Assembly: GCA_002105175.1 (NCBI GenBank)
Contig: MCGE01000021.1
Location: 1-64,000, forward strand
Origin: Absidia repens
Taxonomy: Eukaryota; Mucoromycota; Mucoromycetes; Mucorales; Cunninghamellaceae
Direction: 5' to 3'
Length of the DNA: 64,000 nucleotides
Shown: piece by piece, positions 11,082 to 21,085 of the stretch
How the letters are laid out: every line of letters begins with the position of its first letter
How positions within the stretch are numbered: position 1 is the stretch's first letter
Position numbers and translations under genes: made by a program
Notes under the pieces: model-generated
Databases searched by the model: none
What the model was told of the DNA's origin: nothing
Seen by the model: the letters and a program-made list of their open reading frames with translations, nothing else

Positions 11082-11525
11082 TGTCGCATCATGAAAAATG
11101 ATGGCATAAAAATAAAACTGTTCCTGAAGAAATTGAAATTCCGATTAGGAACACTGCATGATAAAAATAAATAATCACGCAACATTGTGATAGAAGAAAA
11201 GAAAATAATGATTCACTTCATGAAATCATGAGGTCCCATAAAATAGAATAAAAGAAAATAAAATACCCTTGCAATAACATCAATCATATCATCATACACC
11301 TAATATCAGAACGTCATACGATTATAATAAAGATGATGATCATGATAAAAATAATAATAACAATAAACCCATGTAATATCTATTTCCAATGAAACATAAG
11401 ATATAGTATATAAAGAGTGACATTTTTATTAATAAAAACCATATTCAAGAATCTCACTTAATTCTACCTGTCCCACTTTTTATTTTCTACTTTTTATTTT
11501 TTTTCTTTATATACGTTATTTTACA
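11082..11525 (+). mobile_element. LTR, epsilon-like, inserted in integrase
   Basis: It starts TGTCGCATCATGAAAAATG, parallel to epsilon TGTCGTATCATGAATAAAA, has CAAGAATCTCACTTA near the 3' part and ends TTATTTTACA. TATATAAAGAG at about 11408 is a TATA candidate. Flanks AACAG and CCATC differ; the right side abuts repeat eta. Confidence 0.6.
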
Positions 11526-12190
11526 CCATCCATTTCCTCCACTCATATCACCGTATTCATGTTGCTGTTACAATGTTGGGGGTTATTTCTAGATAAACTC
11601 TAAGTAGCATTTTACACAACGAGCTGCAGTTTTTTTTTTCTACGCATAAACCCCACACACTCTGTTTTTCCACGCACATATACCATGCCCATTCAGCGAG
11701 ACAATGAAAGGCATAAAAGAGAATATTAGTAAAAAGACAAGACATGTTTAATTCTGATATAGATGGAATATAAACGCTAAGTTGAGCTAATGACACTATT
11801 CTAAAATGAATGCTAATTTGAGGACGGTCAAAGATCACGAATCCAAAATGGAAGGGTTTCCCCATGATGTTTGCAATGCACTTTTCAAAAGGCCCCTGAT
11901 TCAAGTTCTAACCACTAATCCAAGATCACTAAATCCGCAGCTGAAGTTGATGTTCTAAAAAAAAAAAAAAGAAAGAGGAAGAAAAAAAAAGGCCAGCAGG
12001 AAATTTAAATCCATGAGAGGCGGAGTGCGAATGGCTCAGTCACCCTATTTTTCGACCTTCCATTTTTTTAAAAAGTATCTATCGATGACGCGCTGAGCAC
12101 GACGGTTGGGCCCCAAGGGACTGCCCTCCATAGTGCGAAATAGTGAAGGCATCCAACTGCTCTTTTTTCACCGCGCTTTTTCTTTTTTAG
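11526..12190 (-). repeat. Interspersed repeat eta, reverse copy
   Basis: Reverse complement of 39515-40215: shared AGCGCGTCGTCGATAGATAC, the CATGGGGAAACCCTTCCATT core and TTGTCTCGCTGAATGGGC. The frame at 11557-11904 is conserved in the other copy as translated similarity (MGKPFHFGFVIFD), but both read straight through the conserved core of the non-coding theta repeat. I therefore call it a repeat and not a gene. Confidence 0.7.
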
Positions 12191-12329
12191 TGCTCTAATA
12201 ACCTTCTCTATCCTAACACATTACAGATGACACATTTTGTAAAACATTGGGTAGCACTCTATCAGACAAACTGTATAACATTTTATTCAGGCAGTAGTTG
12301 TTTTATAATTTGGACGATTAGGGTGGTGG

Positions 12330-12447
12330 GGGAGGGGGGCTGGTTCAATAATAAAAAAGGACAATCATCTTTTACTATCTCTAAAAAAACCTATTCTAAA
12401 TTTACTGTTCCAGTAACCCAACAATATAAAGACCCTCCGATTTAACA
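12330..12447 (+). mobile_element. LTR 3' end related to gypsy element 3
   Basis: It matches the last ~115 bp of the element 3 LTR: CAATAATAAAAAAGGA, CCTATTCTAAA, CAGTAACCCAAC and final GATTTAACA. The 5' part is lost. It is followed by AACTCT and another LTR. Confidence 0.7.
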
Positions 12448-12453
12448 AACTCT

Positions 12454-12880
12454 TGTCGGCTTCGCTGGTGAAAGTGCCCTGGACAGCCGTGGCGTGCCAT
12501 TGGTGGTTTCGGCGGGAACCAAACGCCGGAAGAAACGACACTCCTCGTTGGTTCCTAAATGGCAACGACAACACCAATGATAGAATTACAGTATGTAGTA
12601 TTACTTCCCCTTTTTCCTAACTTATATAGTATAGTTTATATATTTCTTTAATAAGCTTTATTCCTATTAGTCCCCCATTTTAAATAACGATAAAGACGAA
12701 ATAGTATAAATATCTATATATTTTATTCTGCAATAAAACAATAACTTATATTCTACATACTAAATCTACTTCTAACTATCTCTAAATACTTTACTAACCT
12801 AATCTAAGCTAAAGTATTAAACCTATTCCCTTTTGGAAGTAATCCCGGACTCAGCTATTTCTACTACCTCCAATCTGACA
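12454..12880 (+). mobile_element. LTR4, second member of the stacked LTR series
   Basis: TGTCGGCTTCG...AATCTGACA, 427 bp. Its start carries an open frame (about 12449-12580) with DSRGVPLVV and a KRRKK cluster, which resembles the pol C-terminus that element 3 encodes inside its LTR. Flanks are ACTCT (12449-12453) and ATTCT (12881-12885), a near-match 5-bp duplication. Confidence 0.6.
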
Positions 12881-12885
12881 ATTCT

Positions 12886-13325
12886 TGACACGCGGTGGTG
12901 GTCAAGATTTTAGAATGATATTTGATATTTCACCTCCGACTGACTTATTTTCCTTTTCTCTTTTCTTTTTCCCCCAACTGATACATTATTCATTCCATTC
13001 CACTTTTGACATCTAGTATTCTTACGGTTATCTCCTCTATTTTATATTTTATTCTACGCTCCCTCCTTATTAGTTTAGTTTCATAGTACTTCTTATTAGT
13101 CGTACCTTAGTGTATTTATTCTTCATTATGAAATACATTAATAAAACACAACTCTTTACTCTACTTTATTTTTCTATCAGTATCTACTGAAAAGATCACT
13201 GGATTCTCTGACTATTTTATTACGATTCTAAACATAAAGGACCTTGTTATATCGTGAATAAACGTCTCTTGATCTGATTTACCTTACTGTCCCAACTACT
13301 TTATATACGACCTCTCGATTTCTCA
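12886..13325 (+). mobile_element. LTR1, solo LTR related to element 2, with 4-bp TSD
   Basis: TGACACGCGGTGG...TTTCTCA, 440 bp, flanked by TTCT at 12882-12885 and 13326-13329. Its 3' third resembles the element 2 LTR (both have AAAGGACCT(T/C)GTT). It abuts the element 2 LTR start. Confidence 0.7.
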
Positions 13326-13329
13326 TTCT

Positions 13330-13413
13330 TGACACGCCGCGGAGGTTACATTTCACTCTCCGAAGGACTGTAGAATCAGTGAATGACTCTGCCGTGGTGT
13401 CATCATTCACGTA
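13330..13413 (+). mobile_element. Gypsy element 2: truncated 5' LTR
   Basis: The first 84 bp are nearly identical to the right LTR at 16799 (TGACACGCCG, CTCCGAAGGACTGTAG, CATCATTCACGTA). The sequence then jumps directly to protease codons. The rest of the LTR, the PBS, gag and the protease active site have been deleted. Confidence 0.85.
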
Positions 13414-15025
13414 CAGTATGTGTGTACATTCCACCAAGACCAACTTTTGCTTACTCGGTATGACATGGTTCAAGAATTATGGAATAAAGCAAGATTTAGA
13501 AAAAGGCTTGATTATGGTGCCCTCAGGACATAGTTACGTCGAAGTGCGTGGTGGCTTCTATATGGCAAGGACGATGGACCTCTTTTTAGCGTGGTGGTCA
13601 ACCAAGTCGAAGGTGATGGTGATGACGAAACCTCGGAAAACTCTCCGGATGCCTTGGATCTCGATTCGGTGGAAGATGACGATTTACGCAAACTTTTATT
13701 GGCAAGCAAGGAACGATTTGTTGAAGTCTCTGGACATGGTGTGGTCTCTACAGCTTTACACGACATTGAAGTGGAGCCGAACAGCAAGCCTATACAATCA
13801 TGACCTTACCGACTCACTTGGGAAGAGGACGGACACTTGCAAAAGGAATTGGCGAACCTCCTGGATCTTGGACTCATCCAACCTTCGACCGGGACCTGGA
13901 CATCACAATCTTTTTGTAAAAAAGAAAACTAATGAATTACGAATGGTGGTGGACTACCGAAAATTGAACGACATGACGACCAAAGATGCATTCCCTTTAC
14001 CTCGAATCGACGATGTATTTGACTCGCTAGGTGGAGCCAAGGTATTTTCGACGATGGACGCTGCTTCTGGCTTTTGGCAGGTACCTCTTTCCAACAACGC
14101 AAGAGAGAAGTCTGGGTTTGTCACTAAATATGGGACTTACGAATTTATGGTTATGCCCTTTGGACTTTGTAACACTCCTTCAACTTTCCAACGAACTGTG
14201 GTGGCTATCTTCGGCAATTTTTATCGATGACATCATCGTTTATTCAAGGGACAAGGGCGAACACCTAAGACATTTGGAACTGGTCATGGACAAAATCAAG
14301 TTATCTGGTCTCAAACTGAAATTCAAGAAATGCAAGTTCATGGCTGAACAGGTGGAATATCTCGGGCACTTGGTATCGGGTGAAGGCGTGTTGCCAACAA
14401 CTAGGAATGTCGACAAGATATTGGGCCTGGCTGCTCCCTTAGATGCTGATGGTGTACGATCCTTTTTAGGATGCGTTGGATATTATCGAAGGTTCTTCCA
14501 TAACTATGCCGATCTGGTGGCTCCTCTCCAACAATTGGTGAAGAAAAATACAAGATTCCGGTGGACTCATGAACAAGCTACGACATTCGACAAAATCAAG
14601 GTTTTACTGGCTTCTCCTCCCGTCTTGGCTTTTCCAGACAAAACAAGGGTTTGATCCTCACCACTGATGCTAGCACCCGAGCTCTTGGATGCATACTATC
14701 TCAAAACGACGACGAAGGGAATGAACGAATAATTGGATATGGCTCCAGAACGCTGTCCGGTGCGGAATACAATTATGGCATCACTCACTTGGAAGCTCTT
14801 GGTGTGGTTTGGTCGGTAAACCATTTTCGACACTACCTTCTTGGATGACACTTCACCCTCAGGACCGATCACTCTGCGCTTACTTTTGTTTTCAAGAATC
14901 AAAACCCGTCACCAAAGGTCGCAAGGTGGTGCGCTATGCTATTAGAATATGATTTTGCAGTGGAATACATCAGAGGCGTCAACAATCCCGCCGACGCGCT
15001 CTCTAGACTGGTTTCCGACGATTAG
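13414..15025 (+). pseudogene. Gypsy element 2: PR-RT-RNase H polyprotein, broken
   Basis: Order: protease C-terminus (FCLLGMTWFKNYGIKQD, about 13446-13500); acidic linker in a second frame (13591-13803); RT fingers in the first frame (FVKKKTNELRMVVDYRKLN, PLPRIDDVFDSLGG, MPFGLCNTPSTFQR); then, after a frameshift at about 14220, the F-I-D-D box (IFIDDIIVYSRDKG) and thumb (FKKCKFMAEQVEYLGHLV). RNase H follows with TTDASTRALGCILSQ, then after a stop near 14848 TDHSALTFVFKN and NNPADALSRLVSDD. The last stop, at 15023-15025, matches that of element A. At least four lesions make it non-functional, although the integrase downstream is open. Confidence 0.88.
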
Positions 15026-15399
15026 ATAATTGAATTGATGTAGTTATTTTTACTTTATTATTATTTTTACTTTATTATTATTTGCCCAGTTTTTGTAGCT
15101 CACTTTTAAAAAAAAAAAAAAAAAAATTTTAGTATTTTTAGTATCAGTGCCCCGTAGACATTTTTAACCTTATTCTTATTCTGATTCATATATTGAATCT
15201 TTATCTTTTTTTCAATCTTCATCTTCTAGCCATCACTTTTTTTATCAATCTTCTCTTGACTTTATTTTTTTTAATAAACAAATCTTTTGGAATACAAATA
15301 ACTTTTATTGGATTTTATTAAAAAAAAAAAAAAGGGGGTACTATCCTATTGGTCTACACTACTGGTTTATCTAAGTCGCTACTCTAGTCGTTACTAACT
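15026..15399 (+). other. Conserved spacer between RNase H and integrase ORFs (element 2)
   Basis: 374 nt, T-rich then A-rich with an ~18-nt A run near 15109 and AATAAACAAATC at about 15273. It corresponds in place and composition to 10254-10584. No coding potential. Confidence 0.65.
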
Positions 15400-16716
15400 A
15401 TGGAATTCCCTACGTTCATTGCTGTGTCTAACTATCTGGCGAATGGTTCGTTTCCTTTGGACTCTAATGCGAAGGACAAGGCTAGATTGGTGAAATTGGC
15501 TGATCGATTCGAATTGGTTGATAACAGGGTGTATGTCAAGTCGGGCGATCAAGAGTGGCTGGGTGCCGAATTGGTCCACGAAGGGAAAGTCGATGAAATT
15601 GTGATCGGTATCCACAAGGAAGGTCATCTTGGTGTCAAACAAACAATGAAACGGGTACAATTGATCTACTATATTCCGAAGTTGGAGTATCATGTCAAGC
15701 GAATTGTCCAGTCTTGCGAGGCCTGTCAGTTCCGTGCACGGGTGTTGCGGAAGAGGTTTTCCCCATCCAATCCCATTGTTGTCCCAAAGGCTCCTTTTAC
15801 GATGATCGGGTGCGATGCTGTTGGTCCTGTCATTCCGTCCAAGAGTGGTAACAGATACATTTTGGTGGCTGTCGATTACCTGACTAGGTGGCCTATGGCG
15901 ATGGCGGTGCCTAATATAAACGAAGAAACTACACTTAAGTTTATGTACAAGCAAATCTCTTCCTATGGTGTGCCTAACTACATACTTACTGATCGTGGGT
16001 CCAACTTTACTTCTGGTTATGTCCGCAATTTCCTGTCGTCACTTGGTTGCAAGCACATTACATCTACAAGTTTCCGGCCGCAGACAAATGGTTTGGTGGA
16101 ACGAATGAATCAAACATTGGTGCAGGTGTTGGCGAAGCTGGTCCGTGACAAAGACGTGGAAACGAATTGGGATGAATACATTGATGAAGCCTTGCTTGCT
16201 ATACGGACAATGGTTAATGATGCTACTGGCTATTCCCCGTCAAGGTTGCTTTTTGGATACGAATTGGTTAGTCCTGGTGTGTGGCAGCGTCCGAGGGAAG
16301 ACTTCGTTGAAGGCGAATTCATCGAATCCGTGGTCGAAAGGATCAAGGCGATCAAGAATGGTGTGGTGGAATGCCGAGTTGTCGCAAGAGCTCGTACGAT
16401 GGAGAAGCAAAAGAAGCGTAAAGCCCGATACGACGAAACTGTTGGTACAAGAAGCCGGTTTGTGATTGGCGATCAAGTGTTGTTGAAAGATCCTGTGCCT
16501 GGTACTAAATTTGCTGATAAATGGTTGGGTCCCATGGTGGTTGTCCGAGTGAACCAAAAAGGTACCTACTGGTTGGATGGTCCCAATGGTCGGCGTTTGG
16601 AAGGTGCAGTAAATGGTGATGTGTTGAAACCTTACGTTGCAAGAAAAGGCATGGTCCCCGATGTCGCGACAAGAAAAGCTACCAATAGATATGAAGCTTG
16701 GTTGGAAAGGAAGTAG
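15400..16716 (+). CDS. Stand-alone integrase of gypsy element 2
   Basis: An intact 438-aa frame starting MEFPTFIAVSNYLANGSFP. N-terminal zinc domain: HKEGH at about residue 72 and CEAC at about 105-108. DDE core: first Asp in GCDAVGPV (about 137), second in LTDRGSNF (about 197), Glu in GLVERMN (about 234). C-terminal GPV/F-like module: KWLGPMVVVRV at about 374, followed by a basic tail. It would insert the element cDNA into host DNA; the neighbouring LTR/tRNA junction suggests tRNA targeting. Integrase is usually fused to RT/RNase H in gypsy pol, but here it has its own ATG after a stop and a 374-nt spacer, and element A shows the same layout. How it is translated is unknown (splicing, a separate transcript or reinitiation). 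The antisense ORFs are shadows. Confidence 0.9.
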   Translation: MEFPTFIAVSNYLANGSFPLDSNAKDKARLVKLADRFELVDNRVYVKSGDQEWLGAELVHEGKVDEIVIGIHKEGHLGVKQTMKRVQLIYYIPKLEYHVKRIVQSCEACQFRARVLRKRFSPSNPIVVPKAPFTMIGCDAVGPVIPSKSGNRYILVAVDYLTRWPMAMAVPNINEETTLKFMYKQISSYGVPNYILTDRGSNFTSGYVRNFLSSLGCKHITSTSFRPQTNGLVERMNQTLVQVLAKLVRDKDVETNWDEYIDEALLAIRTMVNDATGYSPSRLLFGYELVSPGVWQRPREDFVEGEFIESVVERIKAIKNGVVECRVVARARTMEKQKKRKARYDETVGTRSRFVIGDQVLLKDPVPGTKFADKWLGPMVVVRVNQKGTYWLDGPNGRRLEGAVNGDVLKPYVARKGMVPDVATRKATNRYEAWLERK

Positions 16717-16785
16717 AAAATTTTTAAAAAAAAAAAAAAAAAAAAAAATTTTGTTATTTTTTTTTGACGTCCGACGAAGTGTGAA

Positions 16786-16795
16786 ATAGGGGGGG
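16786..16795 (+). other. Polypurine tract of element 2
   Basis: ATAGGGGGGG lies three bases before the 3' LTR start, the standard position for plus-strand priming. Confidence 0.65.
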
Positions 16796-16798
16796 TGA

Positions 16799-17225
16799 TG
16801 ACACGCCGTGGATGTTACATTTCACTCTCCGAAGGACTGTAGAATCAGTGAATGACTCTGCCGTGGTGTCATCATTCACGTATTTTGCATTTTGACATTA
16901 CTTTTATTTTACCTTGTTTTACTTTTCCCCTTTTTATTTTTATTCACCGCTTTACTTTATTCTCTCCGCATTGTTATCTCTTCTTACCTGTCATTATATT
17001 ATACTAATCTTCTCGTATTTTAATAAAACATCATCTTTCTCTCTTTTACTTCACTTTATTTTGGTATATATCTTTCACTCAATATTTATTGGGGAAACGA
17101 TCGCTGGAATATACATTTTATTATCACTTATACTCATCGTAAAGGACCTCGTTGGTATTAAGTGTTATTTACTCTCCTCCTACATCGCAGTCAGTCCTCT
17201 TCTTATATAAGCCCTCCGTTTGTCA
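16799..17225 (+). mobile_element. Gypsy element 2: 3' LTR
   Basis: TGACACGCCGTGG...CGTTTGTCA, 427 bp. TATATAAGCCC lies near its end and TTTAATAAAAC at about 17020. It is followed by CTCTAACTTCT and then the first 15 nt of a tRNA-Asp gene, so the LTR ends 11 bp upstream of that tRNA start. Confidence 0.85.
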
Positions 17226-17236
17226 CTCTAACTTCT

Positions 17237-17251
17237 TCTTAGATAGTATAG
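17237..17251 (+). pseudogene. tRNA-Asp 5' remnant
   Basis: TCTTAGATAGTATAG equals nucleotides 1-15 of the intact tRNA-Asp at 28384, and the 11 bp before it match that gene's flank (CTCTAACTTC). It then switches abruptly to the LINE 3' end. This is a tRNA-Asp copy destroyed by the LINE or by a rearrangement at this point. Confidence 0.8.
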
Positions 17252-17465
17252 GTCAAAGTTTTTGTTTATTAAATAAAATGATCGTCATTCATTTACAAGC
17301 GCAAAGTAACCGAGCACGATACGTATATGGTTGGCTTGTGGGGAGGACGGGGGGTAAGGATTCGGGAAAAAAAAAAACTTATCAAAAGTTAAAAGGATTA
17401 ACAATAATAATAAAAAAAGGAAGGAGGGAGGAACTATTCTAGGTGGTGTGGGTGGGAGTCGATTT

Positions 17466-20397
17466 CTATGTGGGATGTGATAGTGTGAGCCAGAGTGGAT
17501 CGGTTGATTCGCTTTCAAAGGTAGCTTCTGGATGGGAGTGAGTGTCGATGGTTAGGAGGGCAGAGAGGAGAAGGGGCCAGGTGCGTTGCCAGTGGGAAGT
17601 TGGATGTTGCATTTCTGTATGGTCGTTTGGAAGTAGGTTGAGGAGGTGGTCGATAATGTTGAGTTCATGGTGAGTGGGGATTGGTGGGAGGTGGCAGTGT
17701 TGGATCGTCATCTGTAGTTGGATGATTATGGATTCCATTTTACTGCATTGTGTGGTGTAGTGTTTTCTTGTTGCATGTGATGTATTGTCACAGAGGCATA
17801 GGGAGGCAGGATATGATGGTAGCCAGTGCATGCGCCATTTGGTGAGGCGATGGCGTTGTTTTTGTGTCGCAGGGACTGTAATGATGGGATCTAGTGTGCG
17901 AGGGAGTGGTGGTGGACGTGCACGGCTCAGGGTGGGGAGTTGGTTTTGTCGGAGGTGGTGGTGTTGATCACGATAATGGGCGATGATGCGGGGTATGGGT
18001 GTTTGTTCAGGGCGTTCTAAACTAAATTCATCACCGGAATCAGATTCCGATTCAGAAGAGGAGGAGGGGAGGTCGGGGTTGTGTGTGGTATCGCTAAAAT
18101 ATAAATTTAGGAGGCGGAGCCTTTCTATTTTTTTGTTTTTCTTTTCTGTTTTTTTTTTCTTTCTTTTTTCGTTTTTTTTCTTTTTTTTCCAGTTTTCTTC
18201 ATATTTTTGAAATTCGATTTGTTGCTTTTTATACAATTGCCACATGCTATTATTTTTTATCATTGTACCCCAGTCAGCATCACTGGATTGATACGGAAGG
18301 AACGATGCAAGGACGTTTGCGGCGAGTGTGGCGGGTGGAAGGTTGTGGATTCTTACGATGAATTTGAAATGGAGTATGTGTGTGCGGGTTTTGATGGTGG
18401 GGATGTTGCCAATGTGTTCAATGATGGCGGTGGGTGATTTGGCGGTTATATTGTGGTTGAGGAGGAGTCGGATACATTGTTGTTGACACTTTTGTATTTG
18501 TTGTTGGTAGGTAGGGTGGACCGGTATGATGGCTAGACCGTATTCCAGAATTGGTCGAATAAAGGTGCTATATGCTTTAATTGCGTGATGAAGGCCGAAG
18601 CCATATTGGTGGACGCCCATTCGGCGAAGGGCTTGTTGGTGTTGGGTTGCTTTGGTGATGGCGGCGTTTATCAGTTTGGATTTGCATATACCGTATTCAT
18701 TGAAAGGAATGCCCAAATACTTGGTGGTGGTTGTTACGGGTAAGGGTGTAGATGAAGGATGGGGAGGGGTTGATTAGTTCACATTTGGAGGGGCTCCAGC
18801 GGTAACCATGTGTGATGGAGTGGGATTCAGCAATGGACAATAGGACGGAAACATCATAGGCAGATCCAATAAGGGCGACATCATCAGCAAACATGGTGGA
18901 ATTGATTATACTTACCTGTGTGTCTAATCGTCTGTCTTTTTTGTTTTTTCTTTTTTTATTTAGGATAGCGAATTCAGATGTGTTAGATGGTGGAAGGGTA
19001 CGAATGGTGATTGGTTGGCTACTTCCTTGTCGAAGCGCGGAAGGTAAGGAATTAATGAAGACGGCATACAACAGTGGGCTCAGTATAGAACCTTGAAGTA
19101 CACCGGTGGTGGGAAAGATGGGGGCGGATGTGTAGTTGTGGAGTAGGATTTCTATACTTACCTCTTCAAACATATTTTGCAGGAAAGCCACAAGGTCTGG
19201 TGGTGCACCTTGCTCTTCCAGGTTGGTCCATATGATTGATCGGTGAACAGAGTCGTAGGCTTGCTTGATGTCTAGGAAAGCCAGTGTGGGTTGGTGGCCG
19301 TATCTTCGTTTGTATTCCCGGATGGTCATATTCAAACAAAATGCTTGGTCCAGACTACCTCTTTGCTTGCGGAAACCGCCTTGAACAAAATCGAGTGCTG
19401 CTATGTTGTCTTTAACTGTAGGTAGAAGGGATCTTTCGATGATTTTGCGAAAGTGGGAGGTGAGGCTGATGGGACGGTAGTTACTTACCTCAGTGGGGTC
19501 GTTTTTCTTGTAGATAGGTACAACTTGGGCGGTACGCCACATACTGGGTATGTAGGACCAACGCCAACACAGACGGATCAGCGGCGCAAGGATTTTGGAA
19601 AGCGGGTCGGATAGTGGTCGTAGCATTTCACTTGTTATATGATCCTTACCTGGTGCCTTGCGGAGGGGGAGCTCTTTGTCGATGGTATGTTTGATGAAGG
19701 TTTGGGACAAAAAGATAGGGGGGGTTGTAGTAAAAGGGGTGGTGGTTGTGTAGCGGGATGTGATGGATGGTCGATGGCCTCCAAAGACTGAGGCAAAATG
19801 CTCGCGCATTTTTTCTACAGCGTCCTTTGGGCCGAGCGGAGTGGAGAAAGTGGGGGTGGATTTGTTTTTTTTATTTTTATTTTTGATATATTGGTATAAC
19901 TCATTACCTTTTGCTTCACGTAGGTTTTGTGCGAACTGTTTCCACTTTTGGGCTCTTGCATGTTTGACGGCGTTGTTGAATGTAGCTTTGGCGGTGACGT
20001 ATTTTTTCCAATGGTGGTGGTCGTTGATTGGGTTGGTCGTGTTGCGCCATTTGTTATAACATTTTTGTCTGTTATCTGCCAGTTGTTGGAGGTCCTCTGT
20101 CCAGAACCAATTCCATGATCGTGGACGCTGCTTGCTTGGTGTGGATGTTGTGAGTGTCTTCGTTTGCAATGTGATCAATATCCCTTTAGGCTTGTGCACA
20201 GTGGTAGGTGGGGGAAAGTGAGTTGTCGAGGATGTTATTGAGATGGTGGAGGGTGGGTGTGGAGAATTCTTCAAATAAACTGACATACTTTTGTTGTATT
20301 GTAGGTTCGTTGAATCGTTGGAGCTTCCATTGTTTGCGTGGTGCTGATGGTGGTGGGAGGATGGGGATGTCATGGTCAATTTGGAAGGTAGCTTCAC
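17466..20397 (-). pseudogene. LINE ORF2, reverse transcriptase and C-terminal domain
   Basis: Continues ORF2 after the endonuclease. Reverse transcriptase motifs in the 18697-20397 frame: APGKDHITSEML, VVPIYKKNDP, NYRPISLTSHFRKIIE, FVQGGFRKQRGSLDQ, LAFLDIKQAYDSV, GVLQGSILSPLLYAVFIN and the catalytic MFADDVALIG (F-A-D-D, about 18880). After a frameshift near 18730 the 17466-18716 frame adds the thumb, a very basic/acidic low-complexity stretch and a C-terminal zinc motif CLCDNTSHATRKHYTTQC (about 17760-17815). The protein would copy LINE RNA at a nicked target. The shift from the endonuclease frame near 20190 is a second break. GTAAGT stretches inside are codons, not introns, because the frame continues through them. 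Confidence 0.88.
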
Positions 20398-21085
20398 ACA
20401 AGTGATGGTCGGAATTTAGGGAGGTGTCATCGTGGATGATTACTTCGGTTGCATACGTTGGTCCGTCTGGTGATAGGAAGAAATCAATGATACTGCTACC
20501 AATGTTGGAACGAAGTGTGGGCTGGCCAAATGCGAAGGTGTGATTCCAATTGACGATATTGTTGTGTATTTGCCAATCTTCAAAAGGGTGGTGTCGTTGG
20601 TTGGACCTGGTATCCCCGATGGTTGCACCCAGTCTGGTATTGAGGTCACCTAGGATGATGGTGTTGGAGTTGATAGGGATTTGTTGAAGTATGGTGGTAT
20701 ATGTGGCGATGTCAAGTTGTGGTGGTAGATATAGTCCATGGATTGTGTATTTATCGATGGCGACAGTGATGGTGTAGTTGTTGGCGGTGGGGTGGTGGTG
20801 GACATGGTGTTGGAAATCGGGGCGGACTAGGATGGTGAGGCCTCCATGACCTCTGGTAGCGTTGAGTGGTAGTGTTGCGTAGGTGTGGTATTGGTGCCAT
20901 TCTGTATACAAATTATCTTTTAATAAAAATGTTTCTGTTAGTAGGATTATGTCGATTTTTTTTTTTTTACAAAAGGCAGTGACTTCATCCGGGAATCTGT
21001 CAATGCCATTGGCGTTTAGTTGTGCTATTTTTAATGGTGTTTTTGTAGTTATATATCTATTTTTTTGTTGTGGAGGATGATTCAT
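20186..21085 (-). CDS. LINE ORF2, apurinic-type endonuclease part
   Basis: 299-aa open frame starting MNHPPQQKNRYI. Motifs of an APE-like endonuclease: IAQLNANGI (Asn), ILLTETF (Glu), LGDLNTRLG (Asp, Asn), IIDFFLS and NSDHHLCE (S-D-H). It would nick the target to prime reverse transcription. Its ATG overlaps the stop of ORF1b as ATGA (21085-21082). The frame ends at 20186; the RT continues in another frame, so it is either a decayed fusion or a recoding site. All endonuclease residues are present. Confidence 0.85.
   Translation of the reverse strand: MNHPPQQKNRYITTKTPLKIAQLNANGIDRFPDEVTAFCKKKKIDIILLTETFLLKDNLYTEWHQYHTYATLPLNATRGHGGLTILVRPDFQHHVHHHPTANNYTITVAIDKYTIHGLYLPPQLDIATYTTILQQIPINSNTIILGDLNTRLGATIGDTRSNQRHHPFEDWQIHNNIVNWNHTFAFGQPTLRSNIGSSIIDFFLSPDGPTYATEVIIHDDTSLNSDHHLCEATFQIDHDIPILPPPSAPRKQWKLQRFNEPTIQQKYVSLFEEFSTPTLHHLNNILDNSLSPTYHCAQA

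Noticed and set aside
10625..11185. 186-aa minus-strand ORF
   Set aside because: Antisense shadow of the element A integrase; a matching shadow exists at 15394-15954 in element 2.
11557..11904. 115-aa ORF matched by 39803-40183 as a possible gene
   Set aside because: Both read through the repeat core that is non-coding and multiply frameshifted in the other seven copies.
12442..12600. Independent small gene in a GC-richer stretch
   Set aside because: Better explained as the LTR-embedded pol tail of a gypsy relative, given its position at the LTR4 start.
15394..15954. 186-aa minus-strand ORF
   Set aside because: Antisense shadow of the intact integrase frame, with no start context or domain of its own.
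18697..20397. Introns suggested by several GTAAGT-like stretches in LINE ORF2
   Set aside because: The reverse transcriptase frame continues through them with conserved motifs on both sides.
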